DNA of 64,000 nt, taken from positions 620,001 to 684,000 of the forward strand of contig NZ_CP024902.1 in assembly GCF_003330765.1 (NCBI RefSeq), written 5' to 3'. Origin of the DNA: Burkholderia pyrrocinia (lineage in GTDB: Bacteria; Pseudomonadota; Gammaproteobacteria; Burkholderiales; Burkholderiaceae). A program made the position numbers and the translations under genes. The first letter of the stretch is position 1; each line of letters begins with the position of its first letter. The notes under the pieces were generated by a model. The model was not told the origin of the DNA. It worked only from the letters and a program-made list of their open reading frames with translations, and ran no database searches. Below, piece after piece: positions 37,789 through 45,691 of the stretch.

Positions 37789-38562
37789 ATGACGAACGCG
37801 CTTGACCGGTTCCGCCTCGACGGCCGCCGCGCATTGATCACGGGTTCCGGACGCGGGATCGGGCTGACGCTCGCCCGCGGGCTCGCGGAAGCCGGCGCGG
37901 CGATCGTCATCAACGATCGCAATGAGGAGAAGGCCGCGACGCTCGCGCGCCATTTCCGCGAGGAAGGCTTCGCGGCCGACCACGCGGTGTTCGACGTCGC
38001 CGAGCACGCGCAGGTACGCGCGGCGATCGACGATTTCGAGGCGCGCGTCGGCGCGATCGACATCCTCGTCAATAACGCGGGCATCCAGCGCCGCGCGCCG
38101 CTCGACGCATTCGAACCCGACGACTGGCATGCGCTGATGCGCGTGAATCTCGACGGCGTGTTCAACGTCGCGCAGGCCGTCGCGCGTCACATGATCGCGC
38201 GCGGCCACGGGAAGATCATCAACATCTGCTCGGTGCAGAGCGAGCTCGCGCGTCCGTCGATCGCGCCGTATGCGGCGACGAAGGGCGCGGTGCGGATGCT
38301 GACGAAAGGGATGTGCGCCGACTGGGCGCGCCACGGCATCCAGGCGAACGGCCTCGCGCCCGGCTATTTCGAGACCGAACTCAATCGCGCGCTGGTCGAC
38401 GACGCGGCGTTCTCGGACTGGCTGTGCAAGCGCACGCCGGCCGGCCGCTGGGGGCGCGTCGACGAGCTGTGCGGCGCGGCGATCTTCCTCGCGTCGGCCG
38501 CGTCCGATTTCGTGAACGGCCAGACGCTGTTCGTCGACGGCGGGCTGACCAGCGCCGTCTGA
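37789..38562 (+). CDS. idnO: Gluconate 5-dehydrogenase-like SDR
   Basis: IdnO reduces 5-ketogluconate to gluconate (or the reverse) with NADP(H). The 257-residue SDR has ITGSGRGIGLTLARGLAE, INDRNEEKA, LVNNAGIQRRAPLDAF, the catalytic serine in NICSVQSEL, YAATKGAVRMLTKGM and GLAPGYFETEL. These features match IdnO/Gno rather than generic SDRs. It is the first gene of a cluster with a sugar-acid transporter, a hydroxyacid dehydrogenase and idnD. CACGAGGAGAC precedes the ATG. Confidence 0.88.
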   Translation: MTNALDRFRLDGRRALITGSGRGIGLTLARGLAEAGAAIVINDRNEEKAATLARHFREEGFAADHAVFDVAEHAQVRAAIDDFEARVGAIDILVNNAGIQRRAPLDAFEPDDWHALMRVNLDGVFNVAQAVARHMIARGHGKIINICSVQSELARPSIAPYAATKGAVRMLTKGMCADWARHGIQANGLAPGYFETELNRALVDDAAFSDWLCKRTPAGRWGRVDELCGAAIFLASAASDFVNGQTLFVDGGLTSAV

Positions 38563-38688
38563 GCGGCGGCGCGCCGCCGGCTTCGGCCGGCATCCGAATT
38601 CCCAGAAGAGCCCGCCGCACGAGCGGGCCAATGTCCCGGCGCGCATAGCGCCGGGTTCCGGAACGGAAGCAGGAGACAGGAGACAACG

Positions 38689-40137
38689 ATGGATCGCACT
38701 TCCCCGCCGCTCGCGCGGCACGATGCAGTGTCCGGCGTGCCGGGCGAGACCGTCGAGCGCCGCGGCGTCGACACGAAGCAGCTCAACCGCGCGGCGTGGA
38801 CCTGCTCGCTCGGCAGCGCGCTCGAATACTACGATTTCGCGTTGTACACGCTCGCATCGGCGCTGGTCTTCGGGCCGCTGTTCTTTCCCGGGCAAACCGC
38901 GGAGATGCGGCTGATCGCGAGCTTCGGCACGTACTTCGTCGGCTTCGCCGTGCGCCCGCTCGGCGGCGTCGTGTTCGGCGTGCTCGGCGACCGGATCGGC
39001 CGCAAGTTCGTGCTGACCGCGACGGTGCTGCTGATGGGCGTCGCCAGCACGCTGATCGGCGCGCTGCCGACCTTCGCGACGGCCGGCTACTGGGCGCCCG
39101 CGCTGCTCGTGCTGCTGCGCATCCTGCAGGGCCTCGGTGCCGGCGCGGAGCAGGCCGGCGCCGCGGTGCTGATGACCGAATACGCGCCGCCGGGCAAGCG
39201 CGGCTTCTATGCATCGCTGCCGTTTCTCGGCATCCAGCTCGGCACGGTGCTCGCGGCTGCCGTCTATTTCCTGCTGCTTGCGAACATCGACCGCGTCACT
39301 GACGGCTGGGGCTGGCGCGTGCCGTTCCTGCTCAGCGCGGTGATCGTCGCGGTCGGGTTCTACATGCGCGTGCGGCTGCACGAGTCGCCGACCTTCGTGC
39401 GGCTCGAGAAGCGCGCGCAGGTCTCGGCGAATCCGCTGAAGAGCGCGGTCCGGCATTCGAAGCGCACGCTGCTGATCGGCATCGGCCTGCGGATGGCAGA
39501 GAACGGCGGCTCGTCGATCTACCAGGCGCTCGCCGTCAGCTATCTCGCGGGCGTGATCGGGATGAAGGGGCCGATCGGCGCGCTCGCGCTGGTGTGCGCG
39601 GCGACCGTCGGCGCGTGCACGGTGCCGCTGGCGGGCCGGCTGAGCGACCGCTTCGGCCGCGTACGCGTGTATCGCACGTTCGCGTGGCTGCAACTCGCGC
39701 TCGCGTTCCCGGTGTGGTGGATCTTCAGCCAGGGGAACGTGGTCGCGAGCGTCGTTGCGATCTCGGTCGCGCAAGGCTTCGCGAACTGGGGGATGCTCGG
39801 CGCGCAGGCCGCGCTGCTGCCCGAGTTGTTCGGCGCGCGCCATCGCTACATGGGCGTGTCGTTCTCGCGCGAAGTGTCGGCCGTGCTCGCGGGCGGGATC
39901 GCGCCGCTGGTCGGCGCAACGATCATCGCGACCGTGATCGCGATGCACGGTGGCGACCACGCGGCCGGCGTGCGCGCATGGGTGCCGATCGCCGCGTATC
40001 TGGCGCTGCTGACGCTGATCACGCTGTTCACGACGTCGCGGATGCCGGAAACGCTGAACCGCGATCTCGACGACCCGCTCGATGCGGCGCAGGCGGCGCC
40101 GGCACCGGACGCCGATCCGCTCGCGCGGCACGCATGA
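38689..40137 (+). CDS. MHS-type MFS transporter, probable idonate/ketogluconate permease
   Basis: The 482-residue protein has twelve probable membrane segments and the metabolite:H+ symporter signature: SALEYYDFALYTLASALVFG near residue 45, AVRPLGGVVFGVLGDRIGRK near 95 and EYAPPGKRGFYASLPFLG near 165. Its position inside the idn cluster suggests import of L-idonate or a ketogluconate; the family also moves many other organic acids. AGGAGACAGGAGAC gives a strong ribosome binding site. Substrate is inference. Confidence 0.88.
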   Translation: MDRTSPPLARHDAVSGVPGETVERRGVDTKQLNRAAWTCSLGSALEYYDFALYTLASALVFGPLFFPGQTAEMRLIASFGTYFVGFAVRPLGGVVFGVLGDRIGRKFVLTATVLLMGVASTLIGALPTFATAGYWAPALLVLLRILQGLGAGAEQAGAAVLMTEYAPPGKRGFYASLPFLGIQLGTVLAAAVYFLLLANIDRVTDGWGWRVPFLLSAVIVAVGFYMRVRLHESPTFVRLEKRAQVSANPLKSAVRHSKRTLLIGIGLRMAENGGSSIYQALAVSYLAGVIGMKGPIGALALVCAATVGACTVPLAGRLSDRFGRVRVYRTFAWLQLALAFPVWWIFSQGNVVASVVAISVAQGFANWGMLGAQAALLPELFGARHRYMGVSFSREVSAVLAGGIAPLVGATIIATVIAMHGGDHAAGVRAWVPIAAYLALLTLITLFTTSRMPETLNRDLDDPLDAAQAAPAPDADPLARHA

Positions 40138-40206
40138 ACGGGCCGGGCAGCTGATGCGGCCCGGCACGCTTTCGCATTCAACTCACTTCGACAGGAGCAA
40201 GCGCAG

Positions 40207-41163
40207 ATGGCGCACGAATCGACCCACCGGCCCGAGTTGCTGATGACGGGCCCTTACCAGCCGTGGGACGACGCATGGCTGTCGGCCGGCTACGACGTAC
40301 ACCGGCTATGGGAGGCCGCCGACCGCGCGGCGTTCCTCGCCGAACAGGGTGCCGGCGTGCGCGCGATCGCGACGCGCGGTGACCTCGGCGCCGATGCCAC
40401 GCTGATTGCCGCGCTGCCGAAGCTCGAGATCATCGCGTGCTACGGCGTCGGCACCGATGCGATCGATCTCGCCGCCGCGCGCGAGCGCGGCATTCGCGTA
40501 ACGAACACGCCCGACGTGCTGACCGGCGATGTCGCCGACCTCGGCGTCGGGCTCGCGCTCGCGATGATGCGCCGGATCGGCGCCGGCGACGCGTACGTGC
40601 GTTCGGGCGCGTGGCGCGACGGCGACATGCCGCTCGTCACGCGGCTCTACGGCAAGCGCGTCGGCGTGGTCGGTTTCGGCCGGATCGGTGCGACGCTCGC
40701 GCGCCGGCTGTCCGGCTTCGACGTCGAGCTCGGCTATTTCGACGTCGCGCCGCGCGCGGACAGCCCGCACCGCTTCTTCGGCGACCTGGCCGAGCTGGCC
40801 GGCTGGTGCGACCTGCTGATCGTCACGCTCGCGGGCGGGCCGTCGACGCGCCACCTGGTCGACGCGGCCGTGCTCGACGCGCTCGGGCCGCGTGGTTATC
40901 TCGTGAACGTGTCGCGCGGCACCACCGTCGACGAGCCCGCGCTTCTCGACGCGCTCGAACGTGGCGCGATCGCCGGCGCCGCGCTCGACGTGTTCTGGAA
41001 CGAACCGCGCATCGACCCGCGTTTCCTCGCGTTGCCGAACGTGCTGCTGCAGCCGCATCATGCGAGCGGCACGATCGAGACGCGCGAGGCGATGGGCTGG
41101 CTCGTGCGCGGCAACCTGGCTGCGCACTTCGCCGGCGAGCTGCTGCTCACGCCGGTCGTTTGA
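40207..41163 (+). CDS. D-2-hydroxyacid dehydrogenase, possible 2-ketogluconate reductase
   Basis: The 318-residue protein has the NAD(P)-binding loop VGVVGFGRIGATLARRL near residue 150, VNVSRGTTVDEPALLDAL with the catalytic arginine near 240, and QPHHASGTIETREAM with the catalytic histidine near 280. The N-terminal substrate domain contains IIACYGVGTDAID. GhrB/2-ketogluconate reductase activity fits the cluster; hydroxypyruvate or glyoxylate reduction cannot be excluded. It is close behind the transporter and 11 bases before idnD. Confidence 0.87.
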   Translation: MAHESTHRPELLMTGPYQPWDDAWLSAGYDVHRLWEAADRAAFLAEQGAGVRAIATRGDLGADATLIAALPKLEIIACYGVGTDAIDLAAARERGIRVTNTPDVLTGDVADLGVGLALAMMRRIGAGDAYVRSGAWRDGDMPLVTRLYGKRVGVVGFGRIGATLARRLSGFDVELGYFDVAPRADSPHRFFGDLAELAGWCDLLIVTLAGGPSTRHLVDAAVLDALGPRGYLVNVSRGTTVDEPALLDALERGAIAGAALDVFWNEPRIDPRFLALPNVLLQPHHASGTIETREAMGWLVRGNLAAHFAGELLLTPVV

Positions 41164-41173
41164 GGAGGCTGTC

Positions 41174-42232
41174 ATGCGTATGCGTTGCATGTGTGTCGTG
41201 ATCCACGGGCCGAACGACCTGCGGCTCGAAGAGCAGGACGCGGGCGAGATCGGCCCGGGCCAGGTGCGCGTCGATGTCGCGATGGGCGGCATCTGCGGCT
41301 CCGACCTGCATTACTTCCGGCATGGCGGCTTCGGCGCGATCCGGCTGCAGCAGCCGATGGTGCTCGGCCACGAGGTTGCCGGCACGGTCGCGGCGGTCGC
41401 GCCGGGCGTGACCTCGGTGCAGGTCGGCGACCGCGTCGCGGTCAATCCGAGCCGGCCGTGCGGCGCGTGCCGCTACTGCCTCGAAGGCCTGCCGAACCAG
41501 TGTCTCGACATGCGCTTCTACGGCAGCGCGATGCGGATGCCGCACGTGCAGGGCGCGTTTCGCAATGCGCTCGTGTGCGACGCGGCGCAGTGTGTGACGG
41601 TCGCCGATCACGTGCCGCTGTCGCTCGCGGCGCTCGCCGAGCCGTTCGCGGTCGGGCTGCATGCGGTGTCGCGCGCGGGCCCGCTGATCGGCAAGCGCGT
41701 GCTCGTGTCGGGGTGCGGGCCGATCGGCGTGCTTGCGGTCGCGGCGGCGCGCGTGCACGGCGCGGCGGAGATCGTCGCGACCGACATCCTCGATGCGCCG
41801 CTGGACGTTGCCCGCGCGCTCGGCGCCGACCGCACGATCAATGCGGCGACCGATGCCGGATGGGTCGCGCGCTACGGCGCCGACAAGGGCACGTTCGACG
41901 TGATGATCGAGTGTTCGGGCAATGCGCGCGCGCTGCGCGACGGGCTGGACGTGATGCGTCCGCGCGGTGTCGTCGTGCAGCTCGGGCTCGGCGGCGACGT
42001 CAGCCTGCCGCAGAACGTCGTGGTCGCGAAGGAGTTGTCGATCTGCGGATCGTTCCGCTTCCATGCGGAATTCGCGCTCGCGGTGCAGCTGATCAACGCG
42101 GGGCGCGTCGACCTGCGGCCGGCCGTGACGCGCGTGTTCCCGATGCGCGACGCGAACCTGGCGTTCGAACTGGCCGGCGACCGGCAGCGCGCGATGAAGG
42201 TGCTGATCGATTTCGCGGGCGAGGCCGCCTGA
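41174..42232 (+). CDS. idnD: L-idonate 5-dehydrogenase
   Basis: IdnD oxidises L-idonate to 5-ketogluconate. The 352-residue zinc alcohol dehydrogenase has GGICGSDLHYFRHGGFGAIR with the catalytic zinc cysteine near residue 39, MVLGHEVAGTV, the structural zinc cysteines in CGACRYCLEGLPNQCLDM, and VLVSGCGPIGVLAVAAARV near 175. The GGFG-IR form after GSDLHY is characteristic of IdnD. The gene ends the cluster and a bidirectional terminator follows. Two nearby ATG codons (41174 and 41180) make the first residues uncertain. Confidence 0.92.
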   Translation: MRMRCMCVVIHGPNDLRLEEQDAGEIGPGQVRVDVAMGGICGSDLHYFRHGGFGAIRLQQPMVLGHEVAGTVAAVAPGVTSVQVGDRVAVNPSRPCGACRYCLEGLPNQCLDMRFYGSAMRMPHVQGAFRNALVCDAAQCVTVADHVPLSLAALAEPFAVGLHAVSRAGPLIGKRVLVSGCGPIGVLAVAAARVHGAAEIVATDILDAPLDVARALGADRTINAATDAGWVARYGADKGTFDVMIECSGNARALRDGLDVMRPRGVVVQLGLGGDVSLPQNVVVAKELSICGSFRFHAEFALAVQLINAGRVDLRPAVTRVFPMRDANLAFELAGDRQRAMKVLIDFAGEAA

Positions 42233-42270
42233 TCGTCAGGCGACACCGCACGACGGCGCAGGCAAGCAAG

Positions 42271-42307
42271 AAAGGCACGCCCGCGGTTCGCGCGGCGTGC
42301 CTTTTTC
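42271..42307. terminator. Bidirectional terminator between idnD and the MFS gene
   Basis: AAAGGCACGCC (42271-42281) pairs with GGCGTGCCTTT (42294-42304), with an inner CGCG/CGCG stem, and there are T-runs on both sides. It serves convergent idnD and the minus-strand transporter. Confidence 0.9.
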
Positions 42308-42326
42308 TTGGCGGCCCGGAAACGGA

Positions 42327-43526
42327 TTACTGCGTGACCTGCCGCACGCCGACGCGCTGCGATGCGAGCCACAGCGCGATCAGCACGCCCGCGAGCGCCG
42401 CGCCTGCGACGCATACGCCGCGCCAGCCGTCGACGCCGTAGGCGACGCTCGCCGCGAACGACCCGAACGCACCGCCGATGAAGTAGCTCGTCAGGTAGAT
42501 CGTCGTCACGCGGCTGCGCGCGTTGCCGGCCAGCGCATAGATCACGCTCTGGTTCGAGATGTGCATGCCCTGCACGCCGACGTCGAGCAGCAGGATGCCC
42601 GCGATCAGCGCCGCGAGCGAGTGCGCGCCGGTCGCGATCAGCGCGAACGACGCGAGCACGGCCGCTGCGAACAGCCCCGTCGCGGCATTGCCGTGCCCGC
42701 GATCGACCAGCCGGCCGGCCGATGTCGCCGCGAGTGCGCCCACCGCGCCGACGATGCCGAACAGGCCGATCTGCCCTTCGGAATAGCTGTACGGCGGCTG
42801 GCTCAGCAGGAACGTGAGGCCTGTCCACAGCAGGCTGAAGCAGGCGAACACGAGTGCGCCGTACGTGGAGCGCAGCGCGATCAGCGGTTGCGAGCGCACC
42901 AGCGCGACGAGCGACTTCATCAGCACCGCATAGTCGACGCGCGTGTCGCGGCGATCCTTCGGCAGCTTCACGGCGAGCACGCCGGTCAGCCCGAGCACCA
43001 TCACCGCGGCGATGCCATACACCGCACGCCAGCCGAACCCGTCGGCGATCGCGCCGGCCGCGACGCGTGCGAGCAGGATGCCGAGCAGCAATCCGCTCAT
43101 CACGGTGCCGACCGCGCGGCCGCGCGAGCGCGCGTCGGCGAGCGACGCCGCGAACGGCACGAGCAGCTGCGTCGAACACGTGACGAAGCCGACCGCGACG
43201 TTCGCGACGACGAACATCGTGAAGTTCGTGCTGAATGTGACCGCGACCAGCGCGACGACGTTGAGCATCAGCAGTCGCACGATCAGCGTATGGCGGTTGA
43301 CCGCGTCGCCGAGCGGGACGATCAGCAGCAGGCTCGCCGCATAGCCGAGCTGCGTCAGCGTGACGAGATAGCCGAGCTCGGTCGGCGAGCGTCCGAAGCT
43401 GCGCGCGATCGCGGCGAGCAGCGGCTGCGCGTAATAGATGTTGCCGATGACGATGCCGCAAGCGCAGGCGAACAGCAGCGTCATGCCGCGGGTCAGGGGA
43501 GGATGGGTGTCGTGATGCGGCTTCAT
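42327..43526 (-). CDS. MFS transporter
   Basis: The 399-residue protein has twelve probable membrane segments, beginning GMTLLFACACGIVIGNIYYA, with LLIVPLGDAVNRHTLIVR between segments 2 and 3 and a second-half VGAVGALAATSAGRLVDRG. It resembles the YbcL/YfcJ-like or drug-efflux DHA1 branch. The divergent LysR gene probably controls it. The substrate cannot be told from sequence. The ATG at 43526 is preferred over upstream in-frame sequence of low-complexity character. Confidence 0.85.
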   Translation of the reverse strand: MKPHHDTHPPLTRGMTLLFACACGIVIGNIYYAQPLLAAIARSFGRSPTELGYLVTLTQLGYAASLLLIVPLGDAVNRHTLIVRLLMLNVVALVAVTFSTNFTMFVVANVAVGFVTCSTQLLVPFAASLADARSRGRAVGTVMSGLLLGILLARVAAGAIADGFGWRAVYGIAAVMVLGLTGVLAVKLPKDRRDTRVDYAVLMKSLVALVRSQPLIALRSTYGALVFACFSLLWTGLTFLLSQPPYSYSEGQIGLFGIVGAVGALAATSAGRLVDRGHGNAATGLFAAAVLASFALIATGAHSLAALIAGILLLDVGVQGMHISNQSVIYALAGNARSRVTTIYLTSYFIGGAFGSFAASVAYGVDGWRGVCVAGAALAGVLIALWLASQRVGVRQVTQ

Positions 43527-43836
43527 GATCGCGAAAAACAGCGGCGCCGACCGGCGGCATGGGGCCGTCGGCTGCGCGGGGTGACGGAAATCGGGGCCGG
43601 CGTCAACAGATCGGCGGTGAACCGATGCGCGCCGGGCGGATCGCGGCCGGCGCCAGGGTCGGGCGGGCGGCGGATCGTCGTGCGGCGGGCGGAGCAGGGC
43701 GGGCCCGGGCGTGCCGCTCCGGTGCGGCCAAGCGCGGTGTACCGGAACGGATGTGCGTATGATGCGGGAATCGAACCATAGCGTCCAAGACTGGGTTGTT
43801 ATGGTATCCATTGGCAAAACCAATACGTTGGCCGCG
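43527..43836. other. 310-base divergent gap between MFS and LysR genes
   Basis: The gap includes the ATTGG dyad at 43810-43824 near the LysR start. Elsewhere it is GC-rich with no clear promoter or coding sequence. Confidence 0.5.
43810..43824. promoter_or_regulatory. Probable LysR operator, ATTGG-N5-CCAAT
   Basis: A perfect five-base dyad with T-N11-A spacing ends 12 bases before the chosen LysR start. It probably serves autoregulation and control of the divergent transporter. Confidence 0.6.
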
Positions 43837-44727
43837 ATGCTTCTCCGCCATATCCGCTATTTCCTGGCCGTCGCCGAGCAGCGCAGTTTCACGCGCGCGG
43901 CCGACGCGCTGCACGTGTCGCAGCCAACGCTGTCGCAGCAGGTCCGCCAGCTCGAGGAAACGCTCGGCGTGCAGCTGTTCGATCGCTCGGGCCGCACGGT
44001 GCAGCTCACCGAATTCGGCGAGGTCTATGCGCGTCACGCGCGTGCCGCGCTGCACGAGCTCGACACGGGCCAGCGCGCGCTGCACGACGTCGCCGATCTC
44101 GGCAGCGGGTCGCTGCGGCTCGCGATGATGCCGACCTTTGCGGCCTACCTGAGCGGCTCGCTGATCGATGCGTTCCATGCCGATTATCCGAACGTCGCGC
44201 TGACGATCGACGCGATGCCGCAGGAGCGCATCGAGGCGCTGCTCGCCGACGACCGGCTCGACGCGGGCTTCGCGTTCGTGCCGCCGCGCGCGCCGGACAT
44301 CGACGCGCTGCCGCTGTGGGACGAGCCGCTCGCGCTCGTGACGGGGCGCACGCATCGGCTCGCGCGGCGCCGCCGCGCGCTGACGCCGGCCGAACTCGGC
44401 GGCGAGCCGCTGGTGCTGCTGAGCCGCGCGTTCGCGACGCGCGAGAGCATCGACCGGTATTTCATCGAGCATGGCGCGCAGCCGAAGATCGCGATCGAAA
44501 CGAATACGATCAGCGCGGTGCTGGAGCTCGTGCGATGCGGCCGGCTCGCGACGGTGCTGCCCGACGCGGTCGCGCGCGAGAGCGGCGATCTGTGCGCGCT
44601 GGAGATCGATCCGCCGCTGCCGACGCGCACGGCCGCGCTGCTGACGCGCAAGGGCGCCTATCGCAGCGTCGCGGCGCGCGCGTTCATCGAGCGCGCGCTT
44701 GCGTATCGCGATCCGTCGGGAGGTTGA
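43837..44727 (+). CDS. LysR-family regulator, CynR-like
   Basis: The 296-residue protein has the LysR helix-turn-helix (LLRHIRYFLAVAEQRSFTRA, ADALHVSQPTLSQQVRQLEE) and effector domain (GSLRLAMMPTFAAYLSGSLI; VRCGRLATVLPDAVARE). The N-terminus resembles CynR, but no cyanase genes are nearby. The ATG at 43837 gives the normal length; an upstream frame to 43760 would bury the ATTGG dyad in coding sequence. It is divergent from the MFS gene and tail-to-tail with the GntR gene, 29 bases apart. Confidence 0.92.
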   Translation: MLLRHIRYFLAVAEQRSFTRAADALHVSQPTLSQQVRQLEETLGVQLFDRSGRTVQLTEFGEVYARHARAALHELDTGQRALHDVADLGSGSLRLAMMPTFAAYLSGSLIDAFHADYPNVALTIDAMPQERIEALLADDRLDAGFAFVPPRAPDIDALPLWDEPLALVTGRTHRLARRRRALTPAELGGEPLVLLSRAFATRESIDRYFIEHGAQPKIAIETNTISAVLELVRCGRLATVLPDAVARESGDLCALEIDPPLPTRTAALLTRKGAYRSVAARAFIERALAYRDPSGG

Positions 44728-44756
44728 CCGGTACGACCGGGCGGCCGCCCGGACTG

Positions 44757-45449
44757 CTACGCGCCCGGTGTCGGGAAGAAGATGCCCGCGCGCTGCGCGG
44801 CGTTTGCGATGTGCGTTTCGATCGCCGTGCCCGCGGCGGCCGCATCGCGCGCGATCAGCGCGTCGACGATCGCGCGGTGCTCATGCCATGTGGACAGCAG
44901 CAGCTCGCGCCGGTAGAACGGCATGCGCTGGCTTTCCTTCATGATGTCCGCGCTGCTGCGCAGGACCGATTCGATCGCCGCGTTGCCGGCGAGATGGATG
45001 ATCCGCATGTGGAAGTCGAAGTCGAGCTGCGATGCCTCGTCGAGCGCGCTCTCGGTCAGCGCGACGTGCAGCTCGGCGAGGTTATCCTCGAACCATGCGA
45101 TGTCGGTGTCGCTGACGACGCGCGCGGCCATCCGCGCGGCGAACCCTTCCAGCGCGTAGCGCATCTGGTACGTGTCGGGCGGCGACGACTGCTCGGCGAA
45201 CCGCCATGCGTGCGCGGCCGTTGCCTGCGCGCTTTCGACGTACACGCCCTTGCCCGCGCGGATGCGCAGCATCCCGAGCGCCTCGAGCGTCGACAGCGCC
45301 TCGCGCAGCGACGCGCGGCTGATCTCCAGCTCCTCGGAGAGCTGGCGCTGGGCCGGCAGCAGGCTGCCGACCGGATACACGCCTGCCTCGATCCGGTCGC
45401 GGATCGTCGCGATGGCGGCGTCGGTCACGGTATGCGGAACATTTTTCAT
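44757..45449 (-). CDS. GntR/FadR-family regulator, probable dctA repressor
   Basis: The 230-residue protein has an N-terminal GntR winged helix (PAQRQLSEELEISRASLREA, LSTLEALGMLRIRAGKGVYV, about residues 25-75) and a C-terminal FCD domain with the DxxxH-type metal residues (LDFDFHMRIIHLAGN; WHEHRAIVDALIARD). It is divergent from dctA; TGGT-N3-ACCA type palindromes lie beside both starts (45464-45477 and 45636-45650). C4-dicarboxylate or hydroxyacid response is likely by context. The ATG at 45449 is chosen by homology. Confidence 0.9.
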   Translation of the reverse strand: MKNVPHTVTDAAIATIRDRIEAGVYPVGSLLPAQRQLSEELEISRASLREALSTLEALGMLRIRAGKGVYVESAQATAAHAWRFAEQSSPPDTYQMRYALEGFAARMAARVVSDTDIAWFEDNLAELHVALTESALDEASQLDFDFHMRIIHLAGNAAIESVLRSSADIMKESQRMPFYRRELLLSTWHEHRAIVDALIARDAAAAGTAIETHIANAAQRAGIFFPTPGA

Positions 45450-45463
45450 GATGTGAACGATGG

Positions 45464-45477
45464 CCGGTCTGACCAGC
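45464..45477. promoter_or_regulatory. Probable GntR/FadR operator near its own gene
   Basis: CCGGTCTGACCAG-like inverted repeat, close to the FadR-type consensus TGGTNNNACCA, 15 bases upstream of the regulator ATG. It suggests autoregulation. Confidence 0.55.
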
Positions 45478-45593
45478 ATTGTAATCCGCACATGCGCGGT
45501 GCATGACCGCACTACGGGTAAGCCACGATCGGGCCCGGTTTCGGTGCCGCCGGACGCATGCGGAGGGGCGGGAAATCCCTATTTCGTTCGTCC

Positions 45594-45622
45594 TTGACGT
45601 CACTATATCGGCTTCCTACTAT
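45594..45622 (+). promoter_or_regulatory. dctA promoter, sigma70 type
   Basis: TTGACG (45594-45599) and TACTAT (45617-45622) are spaced exactly 17 bases apart. The predicted transcription start is near 45629, just before the operator at 45636. Confidence 0.75.
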
Positions 45623-45635
45623 CCACCATAACATC

Positions 45636-45650
45636 ACTGGTCTTACCAGT
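45636..45650. promoter_or_regulatory. Probable GntR/FadR operator at the dctA start site
   Basis: ACTGGT-CTT-ACCAGT is a perfect six-base inverted repeat matching the FadR-type consensus. Placed just after the predicted transcription start, it would block dctA expression when bound. Confidence 0.7.
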
Positions 45651-45691
45651 ATGAACAGACGAAACTGCAACCGTTGGATCGGGAGAGCACC

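Noticed and set aside
36733..40167. Minus-strand frame of about 1144 codons across the idn cluster
   Set aside because: It is antisense to idnO and the MHS gene; composition is Arg/His/Asp-rich without motifs.
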